64,000 nucleotides of DNA, taken from positions 371,191,809 to 371,255,808 of the forward strand of contig NC_081415.1 of NCBI RefSeq assembly GCF_030272615.1, in the 5' to 3' direction. Both the position numbers and the translations under genes were made by a program. Below are positions 36,332 to 48,047 of the stretch, in pieces. The notes under the pieces were generated by a model that saw only the letters and a list, made by a program, of their open reading frames with translations, was not told the origin of the DNA and ran no database searches. This DNA comes from Cryptomeria japonica (lineage: Eukaryota; Streptophyta; Pinopsida; Cupressales; Cupressaceae). Every line of letters begins with the position of its first letter. Position 1 is the first letter of the stretch.

Positions 36332-37330
36332 ATTGTCACATGTTCAACTATCCCTTATTTTCTTAGAGCTATTGGTTATTCAAGGAAGAGGAAGAATGCA
36401 AACTTCCAATTTCAGATATTGAAGGATGCCATAGAAAAGGTTGGAGCCTTCAATGTTGTACAAGTAGTGATCGATTCAGCCCATTAGCTCAATTGGTAGT
36501 GGAGGGTTCTTACAATCACATTTTCTGGACCCTGTGTTGCATTCATGTGTTGAACAAACTGGAAAAGTAGATTGGATGAAGATAGTGGTGGCAAAAAGAT
36601 AGACATAGATGTTCATTTGCAGCCATCAAATCTCACTTGCTTTCTTCAAAACTTTTTCGAAGGAATTCTGCAAGACCATGGATACTAGATATGCCAACTA
36701 CTTCACTTTGATAGAAAGGATGGTCGATGTACAAAAGCTTCTATAATTAATGGTGGTTGATTCAGAATGGGATGGATGAGCAGAGGCAAGCATGGCTCAA
36801 GGAAAAAATGTGAAACAAATGGTCCTTGACAATGATTGATGGTCCACAATGCTGTAAAGAATTGATAATTTTATTTATTATTAAATTTTTCAAAAGTTCA
36901 TTTGTTTATATTTCTAACTTGTAAGTTATCAAAAATTTTCATTAACTATTTGTCATTTGATTCTTAAATCATTTTTGGAAATATTAATTTTTGTAACTTG
37001 ATTGCAGTTGCAGATGTGTTTGCTTCTTCATCTCAGCTATTGTGCAAATCATAAGATATGATGATACAAACTCTCCTAGCCATGGAGAAATTTTATGACA
37101 TTGATAGCATGTTTGGACAAATGAAGCAATTCATTCATAGTAGGTATCCTTGAGATTTTATGAATATATTATAGGCTCATTGTAATGAAACAATTGAACA
37201 CTAAAAACACCATGCTTTATATGGTAACCTATGCTCTAGATCCTAAATGGTATGTAGCTAGGCTTGAGAGAGTGCTTCCACTTCATGATGAAAGGTGAAA
37301 AAAGGACCCATAAAGTCCCTTTAGAAAAAA
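36332..37330 (+). pseudogene. hAT-B transposase, central fragment
   Basis: Continues directly after the solo LTR. NFQFQILKDAIEKVGAFN followed by VVQVVIDSA parallels VVQVVTDNAAN of hAT-A, and a downstream frame has FWTPCCIHVLNKLEK (hAT-A has WTPCAAHCIDLML). Further on, YALDPKWYVARLERVL matches the conserved hAT segment that precedes the dimerisation domain. Stops and frameshifts are frequent. Confidence 0.75.
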
Positions 37331-38023
37331 TATATTGATAAGGAGTCTACTATACTTTGTACCATATTTCGCAAACTTTGACTTGAAGAGTACTCAGCAA
37401 CCCCAAATTTTTGGAACTGGCATAAACTTGACTACTTAAAAAATACTCAAATTTCTTATATAAACAAATTCTTTTTGCAAAATTCAATTAGAAAATGTAT
37501 CAAATGAGTCTAAAGGAAGCGTTTTCTATTTAATTTGACTCTTGAATACATATGGATTACAAAATGGTAGCATCGTCATGTGAAGTCGAATCGTTGAACT
37601 GGATACAATAGCTAGCTACTAGCTAATTACTATTATGAATTTATGAGGTTTCTATTTGAAAATCAACATCATAAATTTAATATCTAGGAATGTTAAACAT
37701 TACAAACTTCTACATTTTCCTCTTCCCCACCCTAGTTTAAAAATGGGAGGTAGAGGGTATGGTCCTCGCACTCGATTTTGGCTCCTTGCTTACTTCAATG
37801 GCAAATGAAAAATTTAATGTGTGAATTGAGTTGATGTGTGAAGTTTTAAAGGGAAAAAATTGCAACAAATTCACATTTGGTTTCATGTCATGGCTTGTCC
37901 CACGTTTTTCCTAGGTTTAGGCATTTTTTGGCCTGTATTTTCCCTGGCACACATTTGCTTGGCAAGTCCTATGTGAGTTTTAAGCAAGTCTTTGACATTT
38001 TTTCGGCGATTTTTTTGCACTAT
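37331..38023. other. hAT-B interior, unassigned
   Basis: AT-rich sequence between two transposase fragments; I see no element end or coding motif. It ends in the ACTAT target duplicated by the next insertion. Confidence 0.4.
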
Positions 38024-39936
38024 TGTAATTCCCCCTTCCTTGTAATGATGCATTCAGTGGTCCACTGGCCTATTCCGGAGACCCGTAGGTATGTGGAAAG
38101 GTGAATTAGGGTTTCCATATTCTTTGGAGTTCTAACCAAGCTTGTCAAGGATGGATTGTGAACTTACTATTTTTAGTAACTTAGGGTTTGGCCGTCGGGA
38201 TGGTGCAGAGTTGCTAAGCTCGCCAAGCTCTTCCTCTGATTGCGAAGATCACGATTTTCGGAGCATTATTTTATGACTTACTATTTTTAGTAAGTGTCAA
38301 TTTAGGCATTCTATTTTTGGCAGTCCTGGATTTGGTCCTGATCCAACACAATTCAGTGATCCTCATTGCTCAGCCTCATCCGGAGTTTGTTGATAACCAG
38401 TACTAGAGTTATAAGCGATTTAATTAAATATTATTTCTTATCCTAAGGTTATTATTTAATTACTTTATTACTGATTAATGTTATGGGGAATTGTGCAAAA
38501 AGTGATATTTTTCCTAAGTCTTTCCTGGGCAAATTATTTGAAGGTTATAAGGAGACTTTATTTTTTATATACTTGAAAGTTATATCATGCCAAAATCATG
38601 GTTCCTCCTAGGCACAATTTTTGGACTTGGGAAGTGGCCGCCATTCTTGGGTCCACCACATGAAATGAAATGCAATTTGAATGAGGAGAATTTGGAGGTA
38701 ATTTCATTTGAATTCCAGACTTGAAAAGCTATATAAACAGGTGACTGGCTCCTCATTTGGTATCCAGAGAAAATATATCATTATGCTGTCGAAATGACTC
38801 CAGACTTCTTCGAGGGTGAATACCTCCTAGATCTTTCTTTCCAATTTTGAGTGTGAGACATCACTCCTAGTTGTGGTTAGAAGTTGTGAGCTATTTGGTG
38901 ATTTTTGGGTGTGTTGGTGAAGAATTATGTGCTGCTGCATTTTTTTTGGTATTGCTGATGTGTGTTGGTTGGAAGTGTATTTTGCTCGTAGCTATCTACG
39001 TGTTGGGTGCATCGTTTTGGGTGAGGGCTCATTGGAAGCGTATCGGAGAGACAATAATTCTCCTACATTGGTGCAGCATTTGGAGAACTCTCCAATTTAC
39101 AGTTGCAAATCGAACTATTCAAACAAAACGCCATTTCCAGAATTGCCTTGGGTTGCGTGCATCATATTTGTTGCTCTCCAGTCGCAGTTTCAAGGTATTG
39201 ATCTGATTGTTTATGTTATACTCTTCATTTGCATTTGGTTTGGCATGATTCCATTCAGTTTTGAGAGAGTTACGAGCATTTTAGTGGTTTTTGGGATGGC
39301 TGGTTCTGCGTTTCATTCTCTGATTTCAGAACAGCAAGTAATGTTTTGTGGTGAGAATGTGTTATTGAATACTTGAGATATGTACTTAATTCTATCTTCT
39401 CTTGCATCTCTATCTTTGTAAGATTGCTTCAATAGTATTGACCAATCATTATATGTTGCATTTCCCGCTGAACAAGTGGAAGAGGATGGCTTAGCCGCCT
39501 GCATGTCTTGTAATTCAGCTTTGTCCTCCCACTGAGCAAGTGGTTGAGTGATATTGTCCTCCCGCTGAAATATGCCGTTGAGTGATAGTTTTATGTAAAA
39601 GTCCTCCCACTACATAAGCGGTAGAGTGATTTGGTTCTGTTATGCTCTTGTTACCTTGGCTGGTTTAGTGCCAAGTTCTTGTTCTTCATCCCGCTGAAAA
39701 GTGGAAGGGGCTGGCTTGCCGCCCAATATTGTATTTGCATTGTAATTTCCAGCGGATTAGTGAGCTAACGAACCCCTTATCACCGTATGCTCTCACCTTC
39801 CTACATTGGGCTCTTGGTGATCAGAAAGTGGAAGGGTTACTTTCAGTAGTATTGGGATTATATTTCCTAACTTTAACGGGTGCATTGTAATATTTGTTGT
39901 GCTCAAAAACCGAAATAAATTAGTGGGAATATTACA
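38024..39936 (+). mobile_element. TGTAATG-family solo LTR (1,913 bp)
   Basis: Starts TGTAATTCCCCC, ends GTGGGAATATTACA, and is flanked by a perfect TSD ACTAT (38,019-38,023 and 39,937-39,941). It has the family features: TTCAGTGGTCCACTGGCC near the start, palindromes at 38,162 and 38,276, a TATA box TATATAAAC at 38,730-38,738 and several CCGCT...AGCGG-type hairpins at 39,460-39,730. It lies inside hAT-B; no retrotransposon interior accompanies it. Confidence 0.93.
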
Positions 39937-39941
39937 ACTAT

Positions 39942-40290
39942 TCAACCTACAAGTCACTCACAGAGCCTTGGAAATCACGAGTACTTATCAAGTTGGCAAT
40001 CTATGCTTTGCACATAATGACTAGCCTTTGTCAATCTCTCTGGTCCAACCTTCAACAAACCAAAGGCACGAACGATAGAGCTACATTAACTCAAATTAAT
40101 CCTATTGGATGATGGATGTGGCATAACAAGGATGCATCGAAGTTGAGGATGCTTGCCATTCACCTCCTTTCATATGTTGGCAATTCCTCTACTATGGAGA
40201 GGAATTGGTTTGCATACCAAATACAAAATTTAAGGAAACAAAATGGGGTTGACCAAATACAAAATCTACTAAGAAGTAGGGGATGAGATG
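39942..40290 (+). pseudogene. hAT-B transposase, C-terminal hATC fragment
   Basis: WHNKDASKLRMLAIHLLSYVG and STMERNWFAYQIQNLRKQNG align with hAT-A WWNFFGPETPNVQKLAIHIL and CERNWSMFEHIHSKRRN, identifying the hATC dimerisation domain. The usual Cys of the xSxCERNWS motif is replaced. The domain is followed by stops. Confidence 0.8.
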
Positions 40291-40345
40291 ACGAATCTGG
40301 AGTAGCTAAGGACGTCATCCTAGGTGCTCCGTGAGGTGTGGAGAG

Positions 40346-40686
40346 CTACTGACAAAGGTGTTGCACTTGCTTAGCTCGAAGGCGAAGGTCTCGCTCAACT
40401 ACCTTTTGACGCTCATGTGCTATCTTCACCATTTGCACCGCTTCCATCAAGTCCTTCTTAGTACTCTCTAGCTGCCCTATTACTGCTGCTAGGCATCCCT
40501 CGGTCTCTTCAAGTCGCGTGTTCCTCTTTGTCGTGGCCACCCTTTATTGCTCCCTCTCGGCGGTGGTGAGTCTTTGCTGCTGAACCAACTCTTCTCGAGC
40601 AGCTGCCGCCTATTCCAATGCAACCATTCTCCAAATGCATTAGCCCCATTTTCGTTTCTCAAGATTTTGTATTTGGTCAGCCCCAT
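40346..40686 (-). pseudogene. Antisense coiled-coil reading frame inside hAT-B
   Basis: On the minus strand a frame (with stops and a frameshift near 40,540) reads a strongly heptad-like sequence: AAAAREELVQQQRLTTAERE, then RLEETEGCLAAVIGQLESTK and ERQKVVERDLRLRAKQVQHL. Local GC content is higher than around it. It runs opposite to the transposase. It may be a captured gene fragment carried by hAT-B, or a second hAT-B gene. I do not recognise a parent gene. Confidence 0.4.
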
Positions 40687-41228
40687 GCATAGTGCCTTGC
40701 AACTATAAGATCAATTCTCTTATATATTGTCCAACACCAATTGCATGTTGGGATGTTGATCTAGAAGATGCTATATAGGTAGATAAGGAGGAGGTATAGG
40801 AGGGATTGGTTGGGGTTCCATTAGATGAGGCAGCCTCTCATAGTGGCAATAACATAGACTTCGACTTCAATTTCAATGTAATGTTACTAGATGTTGATTT
40901 AGGACAGCTGCATAATTTCTATTTATTTTGTCATTATGTTGCAATTTCTTATATAATGTCTATGCAACTTAACAATGAATCAATTAAATTTTGACAATTC
41001 AAGTTTAATGTTATGCATTAAGGTTCTAAAATGTCTATGATAAATGCCTTATCATATACATATTTGAAATTTGAAATTTTATTATATTTTAAAATTTTAT
41101 CTAGTTTTTTAACAGCCATTCCTTGCCATCCCTTTAAAAATGGCCTCCCAGAAAATCTATCTTGGAAACACATCCCCCTATCACCTGCCATCCCCATACT
41201 GAAAACTTGGGCAAGCATAGTTTTATTG

Positions 41229-41354
41229 CAGCATGTTTCTTTATAATTTAGTCAACAATTCCCTCTCGCTAACATGGTCATTTGAATACACAAGTAGCAC
41301 ATAGCATAATTTGTAATTTCTAAATTCTATTTATTTTAGAGAGTTTGTGGATCC
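41229..41354 (+). repeat. Family D LTR, right part of the 5' LTR
   Basis: Resumes with CAGCATGTTTCTTTATAATT and matches 46,991-47,117 of the intact copy. It ends before a TTGGTATCA primer-binding-like sequence (41,357-41,365). With 18,814-19,368 it makes a 681-bp LTR. Confidence 0.8.
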
Positions 41355-43199
41355 TTTTGGTATCAAATAAGTTTTAATCTTTGTGGGATTTGGGGAAAGT
41401 ATGTATGAAAGCTACAAGAACACAAAAACTCCAAATGGACGGGTAACCACATTGGAAAATCACATAAAGGGAATAACAAAAAATCAACAATGGTTAGGCC
41501 AATAACAAGAGCACATAAAAAGAGAGCAAAAGAAGATGCAAGAGAAAACCTCAATATGTGATTTGTTAAAAGCTCTAGCCAAGACATTTGGCATATAAGA
41601 AGGTAAGAAAAGTGAGCACTTCTTGAAAGAGTCATACAAAGAAAAAGATTCAATTCCATTTAAAGTGGAAACTAAGGTAAAACAATTAATGGAGAAAATA
41701 ATTCAAAAAAGTTGGATTTTTGGTTAAAGCAATTAGTAGTTTATTGCAGTATTCATAAAGTCAATGCAACATACAAACAATTTTACATGCCTCAAAACGG
41801 AAGGTCATGCTCTTGTATGGTGGGATTGTTATGTAATTAATTGTGAAAAGAAAATAAGCCAATTGTAGGTACTTGGAAAGAATTTGAAAATTTGATAAAA
41901 AAAGAGTTTTTATCTCAAGCCACAAATATGATCAAAGAATCAAGTGGATATTTCTAAAACAAGATGGGCAAAGTGTGGAGGATTACTTTGCAGAGTTCCA
42001 AAGAAGCCATGCTATTAGGTATGTGTTGATGTGTTTTTTATACACTATGCAACACAGAATAAAATACCAAAGGCACTCTATCCTCTTTTGATGAAAATTT
42101 CCTCGGATGCTAAATGATGTGATCAATCGAGACAATTCCAAGGTTTTATCGTCAAGTCTTGAAATGTAGATAGCTCAATGGTTGATGTAATTTGCTAGAA
42201 TCACAAGGGGGACTTACATTAAAACTTGAACTCTTCTTGAATGATGCTAGAACATAGGATCTTACTTGACTTTAATAAAAGGGAAAGGATAAAGGGTTTT
42301 AAAAGCTAGTCTAATCCTAGAATGTAAGAGCGATGGACAATCTTTGGTGAAACCCAACCAAGCCTTGCTTTGACGTGCAAAGCAACAACTCCACAAAGCT
42401 TAGTGTAATCTTCTAAGGAGAGCAAAATGATGTTCAAATCACCACCATGGACATAGATACCATCAAGACGATGCATATCAATGAGGCAAGTAGCAATTGG
42501 AGTCAACCTTGAATAAGTGGGGTCCAGTTGACTACACATGACACTTTACAATCAACAAAATGCTAATAGTATGGATATACGAATTTCACCATTGATCATG
42601 CACAAAGTTCTTCCATTTCTAAACAACGTGAAAATTAAATGAGAAGTAGAGACCATGTAAATGTTGAATCAACACAGAAAGTTCACCATATTTTCAATGA
42701 AATTAACGTGTTGCTTGCAACAAAGTCTTGGCAACAATTTCCTTTTCTCCAAATCTACTCTCTTCCTAATGATCGAACTGCTAACTATCTTCTATTCTTC
42801 TACTCTTAACCTTTACAAATGAAGAAGTGGAGCCTATTATAGTGCTCTCATTACAATGAGTGGCTCAAATTGATTCACAATCAATGGCCGAGATTACAAG
42901 ATGAAAACCCTAATTAGGGTTTGTTACAACAACTCCCTTTGGCCAACGAGAAAATTACATTTGATTTGACACATGTCACACATTGAATGTGAAACAATAG
43001 AAAAGGAGGTTAGGTGTCTCGAAATTTGTGCCTCCATGGGTGAGATAGGTACATTGCATCTGGACACGTTGATGTGGAGCTCCTTGATTGTTTGAGTGAT
43101 GACAAGGATGCCACCTCAATTTGCTCGGTAGACTTGATACCTCATCACAAGCAAGTTTGATGTTGAGCAAGATCTTTTGATTCTCAACATCTCCAAGCT

Positions 43200-44200
43200 T
43201 GGTGTGATGATGATGGGAAGCATCACCCTAGTGAAGTCAATCCTTTACCCTTGCTTGCCTATCTTGCCTTGATCAACCTGACTTCCTCATGTCGCCATGA
43301 TGCAATAAAGCTTGGAATGCATTTTGCTTCTCATGTTGTAATGCTAGCATTGAATTTCATTTGTTGTAGAACTTATCTTTATGTGGTAGCTGCATGCTTG
43401 CTTCAATCCTTCATCCTGATGTTGCTCACCTTCCTCTTGACCCTTGATGTTGATCCCTGATAAATTGAAGTCCTAATAATAGGGATGAGATGATGAAGCC
43501 TTGAATGTGATTAACTCTTCACAATACTGACTTCAGTATTCTGATCACCCTGCTGCAATTGCCTAGCTGAAACTGTGAAGTCTGTCATCTTGCTTGTATG
43601 ACTGTTGTTCTTGAGATGTAGCCCAATTCAACTACTTGGTGCTAGTTGTGTGATGAAGTCCTTTTGATGAAGTCTTCTTGTACTCAAATTCTTGCTTCAC
43701 ATCTTCATGCTGTGATGTTCTTAATGTCATCTATAGTTTACTCCTACATCTTTTCCTTAGCCACCTGCAAAACAGACAAAGATGCAATTAAACACACTTA
43801 ATATATCTGATATTTTATTCTGAGTATTCTAATTTCTGATTTTTATGCCTGATTGTGATGTTCAAGGCCTGATAAGACTCTGGTTAGGGTCTGGTTTCTG
43901 AATTTTACTTCTGATTTGAAATGTTCCCTTGCTGGTATTAACTTCATCCCTGCTGTGACTGCTGTTGCTATTGCTTGTACTGTCAAACAACTCTTTTCCC
44001 TTCATAGCCCACTTCTTATTTTGGTGTGAAATCCTTGGATATTGATCAATTTGATGGTGCAATTTTGTTTAATGTTTCATGTTTCACTTTAAATCCCCAC
44101 ATGCTTTCTTGAATCCAATGCCTTAAGTAGATCCTATTTCTCCTTTTGTATGCCTTGTGTGTTGGGTTTGGCCTTAACTTTTACATGTTTAACTTGGATT
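43200..44200. other. Family E unit 2, middle region without a recognised gene
   Basis: No counterpart of unit 1's 1,065-codon frame is visible here; the longest open frames are under 70 codons. T-rich and C-rich phrases such as GATGTTGC and CTTCATC recur loosely. Confidence 0.45.
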
Positions 44201-45020
44201 AGGACCTTAATTCAGGTTCACATGCTTTGTGAGGACTTATATCCATTCCCTTAACACGTTTTTTAGTTTAGGTCACATATTTAGATCCCTCATCCCCACG
44301 TTTTAGTTTAGGTCAGGGCTCAAATTAGGACCACACCTTGATTTAGGTTGGATCCTTATCTTACACGCTTGAATTAGTATCTGCCCTATACCTATGCGCC
44401 TACCTTTCTTTTCAACACGCTACACTTTGCTTCACAAGCCTTGTTTAAAGATAGGGCCACACGCTTTGCTGGATTTCCGTCTTCACACGTTTCATCTTTT
44501 GATCTCCCTTATCTTTTAGGTCAAGGCTTAAATTTAGGATCTATATGCCTCATTTAGGTCTGCCTTCACACGCTTCATCTTAACACAAGCCTCCCACATG
44601 GTACACTCCTTCAGTCCATACGCCTTCACACGCTTCATCTTAACACAAGCCTCCCACATGGTACACTCCTTCAGTCCATACGTTTGATGATTGATTTAGG
44701 CCAGCATATTGTGATTTGGGTCCGCCTTCATGCTTGAGTCCACACGTTTGACTTTTAGGTCAGGACCTTATGTTATTTAGGTCTTCTCCACATGCTTCAT
44801 ACTTAGATCCTCACGTTGCTTGGGTCAAGACCTATCCATTCTCACATTTCATGATTGATTTGCACTCTATGATTTAGGTCTTCCTTTATATTTGAGTCTA
44901 CACATTTGATTTAGATCTATTGTTGAGGGCACACGTTTGATTTTTTAGGGCAGACGTTTCAAATTGGAGCCTCTTAGTTGCATTTTAAGTCTACATGTTT
45001 TAGTTGCATTTTAAGTCTAC
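44200..45020 (-). repeat. Loose tandem repeats with a perfect 60-bp duplication
   Basis: Phrases such as TTTAGGTCAGG(A/G)CC, ACACGCTTCATCTT and CACACGTTTGA recur about every 40-60 bp. Within this, a 60-bp block (from CTTCACACGCTTCATCTTAA to ACTCCTTCAGTCCATACG) is duplicated exactly, at about 44,564-44,623 and 44,624-44,683. Another 24-bp duplication (GTTGCATTTTAAGTCTACAT) lies at about 44,978-45,023. Confidence 0.8.
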
Positions 45021-45059
45021 ATGTTTGACCTTAGGCCTGCCCTATTTGCTTGGGCGGGT

Positions 45060-45600
45060 TTTCATGGTTTAATTGCACAATTTAGGGCAGCATTTTGATG
45101 TTCTTTTGCACAAGATAGGGCAGCATTTTGAGGCTCATTTGCACAACATAGGGCAGCTTTTCATGCTTTGATTGCACAAATATGGCGGCATTTTCATGCT
45201 TGTATGCACAAAGAGATTAGGCTGAGCAGCTTTTCTTGCTCCATTTGCACAACTTGGCGGTATTTCTTGCTCCATATGCACAACTTGGGCGCAAATCTGA
45301 TGTTGTTTTGCACAAATCATTCTTGGTGAAGTAGGCTTTTATGCTTCATTTGCACAAGTTAACTTGCTTAGTCGGCTTTTTGTGCTTCATTTGCACAACT
45401 TGGGCTGCTTTTATGCCCTCGTTTGCACAAATCTGTTGGAAATTTCATGCTTGTATGCACAACTTGGGCGACATATTGAGGTTTGACTGCACAAGTTGGG
45501 CGGCATTTGGGGCTTTAATTGCACAAGGTGGCGGCATTTTGAGGCTTGTTTGCACAAACTTGGTGGCATTTTGCCTTCCATTTGTACAAGGCAGTTGGTT
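45060..45600 (-). repeat. 32-bp minisatellite, about 17 copies
   Basis: The word TGCACAA recurs at 45,074, 45,108, 45,140, 45,173, 45,205, 45,246, 45,278, 45,309, 45,351, 45,392, 45,424, 45,456, 45,488, 45,520 and 45,551, with a variant at 45,583. Intervals are mostly 31-34 bp, with four of 41-42. The unit reads roughly TTTGCACAACTTGGGCGGCA then TTTTGATGCT. It occupies the same place in unit 2 as the hairpin array in unit 1. Confidence 0.9.
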
Positions 45601-46409
45601 TTGGTGAGCAAGCACTCAAAGGAGGCATGCGTTAAGCAAAAAATTAACTTAGTCAAAATTTTCATATCCACCCAAATTCATCAATTTTGATCACCTACTA
45701 GCATTGTCCTTTGATCATTTCACAGTTCTTGCCTCTCTAGCATGGGTGCATTTCTAGGGTTCATTTGCACAAATTTGTTTGATGAGCAAGCCAATAACAA
45801 GACCACGACCTGAGCAAGATTTCGCCTTAGACAAATTTTTACCTCCAAAATTTTGGTAAGCCCACTATTTTCATACTTCATCGTTTGAACATTCTTCATC
45901 ATTGAAAACATTTCTAACAACCATCCTTCAACCCTAGCATTTGCCAAACCAAAACCCTAGGACCTATCTATGTTTGCAAATGAGATCTCGATGACTTGAT
46001 CACCTCATACAACCTACTCATGCAAGTCTCAATCCAACAAAACCAACCTCCACCTCACATGCAATGGTTAACGACTAAGAGACTGACACTAAGCCTAGAC
46101 AACAACACTAAAACCTTAAGCCTAAAGCGAAAAAGCGGGGGTCCCCATTTGCAATGGAGTGGTGTGTGATTACGTCACAACAACATGGACTTAGAAGAAC
46201 ATGATATGCTCATCAAGTACCTTGAAGGACTCCACACTCACATTAGGAGTGTAGTTACCACCAACCCACAAGACTTGGATGAAGCATGCATTCAAGCTAA
46301 TTTTGTAGAAAGCACAAAAAAGCTACCAACCTCCACAAATAAGGAAGTGAGGGGATCTTCTCCACACTAAGCTTTTGTGGGACCAAAAGCCTCTCTAATA
46401 GGGGAGGTT

Positions 46410-47117
46410 TGATCCATAAAGATTCATGAAATTGTAATAAAAACATGTATGGACATGAAATTTGTGAGCAGTAAAATGGATCTAAAATCCAGACAAGATG
46501 GAACAAAGTGGTCAGAAAACAAAGCAAGAAAGTGAAAAAGGACAGCACCACAAGCAAGGTAGTGTCCAAGTTAGAACCATAACTTGGGAGTAACCCCTGA
46601 CTGTATAAACCAAAATATGAAACGAACAGAGATTGTTTCACTTCCAACAAATGCAGGAATTTATCTTCAGCTCAAGAGAATGTTCTAGCAGTTAGATGAG
46701 TCTATAAAAGGTGCTGGAAAGCAAGTTTTCAAGGCATGGGTCAATATAAAACAAAATTGTATCAATCAAAGGAAGATTCAGCTGTTCATAGTTCTTGGAA
46801 AGTTAAGACACTAAAAATTATCATTAAAGGAGCAAGGGGCAGCATGCATCAAAGCAGCATATTGTACCTGGTAAATTGTTCCATTTGATATAGGTAGTAT
46901 GGTATTTGCTACTACCATAAAGTAGGTTTTTCTCTCTTGGTAGGATTTCCAAGATGACTTCTTAAGCTCTCGTGTGATTCATTTTATTGCAGCATGTTTC
47001 TTTCTTATTTGATCAGCAACTCCCTATCTCTAACATGGTCATTTGGATATACAAGTAGCACAATATGCTATCCTAATTTGTGATTTTTAAATTCTATTTT
47101 TACAAAATTTCTCAGCA
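46410..47117 (+). repeat. Family D LTR, intact central copy (708 bp)
   Basis: Starts TGATCCATAAAG directly after the polypurine tract of gag unit A and ends at CTCAGCA before the primer binding site TTGGTATCATAGC of unit B. It has a strong TATA box, TCTATAAAAG, at 46,701-46,710. It is shared by the two flanking gag units. Confidence 0.85.
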
Positions 47118-48047
47118 TTTTGGTATCATAGCAGTTTTGATCTTTGTGGGATTTGTGGAAAGCATGTGTATGATAGTTAGAAGAGTGCAAGAAGCCAGAT
47201 GGAGGAAATGAATGCACAAGTAACCATATTGGAAAACCACATGAAGGGAATAACAAAAAACCAGGCCTGGCCAACAACAAGAGCACATAAAAATAGAGCA
47301 AAACATGGCAAAAGAGAAAAGCTCAATAGATGATTTGGTAAAAACTCCACCCAAGAAGTTTAGCATAGAGGAAGGAGAAGGTAGTAAAAGTGAGGAATTC
47401 TTGAAAGTCTCATTCAAAGCAAAACAAAATCAATTATGTTTAAAGTAGAAACTAAAGTGGAAATTAAAATATAAAATAGATAATAAATGCAAAAAAGTTG
47501 GATTCTTGATTTTAGCATACTAAAAGTTAATTTGAGTATTCATAAAGTTTATGAAGCACAAAGAAACAGTTTTGCACGCCTCAAAATGGAAGGCCATGCT
47601 CTTGTGCAATGGGAAAACTATGTAATGGATTGTGAAAAAAAATAGGGCAATTGTAGGTACTTGGGAAGAATTTAAAGAGATCATTCAAAAGATTTTATAT
47701 CCCATAAAGCACAAATACTATTAAAATCAAGTGGATAGTTTTGAAACAAGATGGGAAAAGTGTGTTGGATTACGCCATGAAGTTCCGATGAATATGTGTT
47801 AGTAGGCATGTACTTGAAAAAAAAAAGATATATTAATTAAGTACCTTAAAGCACTCCACTCTCACATTAGAAGGAAAGTTACCACCAACCCACAAAATTT
47901 GGATGAATAATGAGTCCAAGCTTATTATGTGGAAAATGAAGAGAAGATACCACCCTCCATGAAGGAGGTGGGGGAATCTTCTCCTCACTAACAATCTCAT
48001 TAAGCTTTTGCGAGACCAAAAGCCTCTCAAATAAGGGAGGTGTGATC
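47118..48047 (+). pseudogene. gag: Family D gag unit B
   Basis: Sister of unit A, uninterrupted. From TTGGTATCATAGC it reads MEEMNAQVTILENHMKGITK, then SFARLKMEGHALVQWENYVM and GTWEEFK-like segments with DYAMKF, and ends near a polypurine tract (AATAAGGGAGGTG). The HALVQWENY and TWEEF words match the canonical gag pattern (A-x-x-WW/WE...TWEEFKxxF). Stops and frameshifts are frequent. No pol follows: only about 930 bp separate the two LTRs, so the family is gag-only and depends on other elements for RT and integrase. Confidence 0.78.

Larger units (their letters stand above)
19369..41220 (+). mobile_element. hAT-B: old hAT transposon carrying nested insertions
   Basis: The left end CTATGCTCCCCACAAA and the right end (minus strand CTATGCTTGCCCAAGT) are inverted repeats. 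The 8 bp outside are TTATATTG (19,361-19,368) and TTTTATTG (41,221-41,228), a 7/8 match, and joining the flanks restores a continuous family D LTR. Decayed hAT transposase coding is found in pieces at 34,868-35,262, 36,332-37,330 and 39,942-40,290. Three LTR insertions (19,972-34,101, 35,263-36,326, 38,024-39,936) account for most of the length. Degenerate coding implies an old insertion. Confidence 0.85.
42024..46182 (-). mobile_element. Family E unit 2 (4.16 kb)
   Basis: On the minus strand it starts TGTTGTGACGTAATCACAC at 46,182 and ends ACACATCAACA at 42,024, matching unit 1 at both ends (also GCGAAAAAGCGGGGGTCCCC just inside, and AACACAGAATAAAATACC at the other end). The flanks are GTATG (42,019-42,023) and ACATG (46,183-46,187). 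The uninterrupted sister unit has GCATG at 47,806-47,810, so each copy differs from it by one transition. It lacks the large reading frame of unit 1 and carries a different tandem array. Confidence 0.8.
41355..46409 (+). pseudogene. gag: Family D gag unit A, split by family E unit 2
   Basis: The unit comprises 41,355-42,023 and 46,188-46,409, about 0.9 kb, running from a primer binding site (TTGGTATCAAATAAG) to a polypurine tract (AATAGGGGAGGTT). It encodes pieces of a retrotransposon gag domain: a coiled segment (VTTLENHIKGITKNQ-like), a core around YFMPQNG...VGTWKEFENLIKKEFLS with QDGQSV-like DYFAEFQ, and after the insertion EEHDMLIKYLEGLHTHIRSV. The WxxFxxxLxxxF and LIKYLxGL patterns are characteristic of gypsy-type gag. 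No protease or pol is present. Confidence 0.75.
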
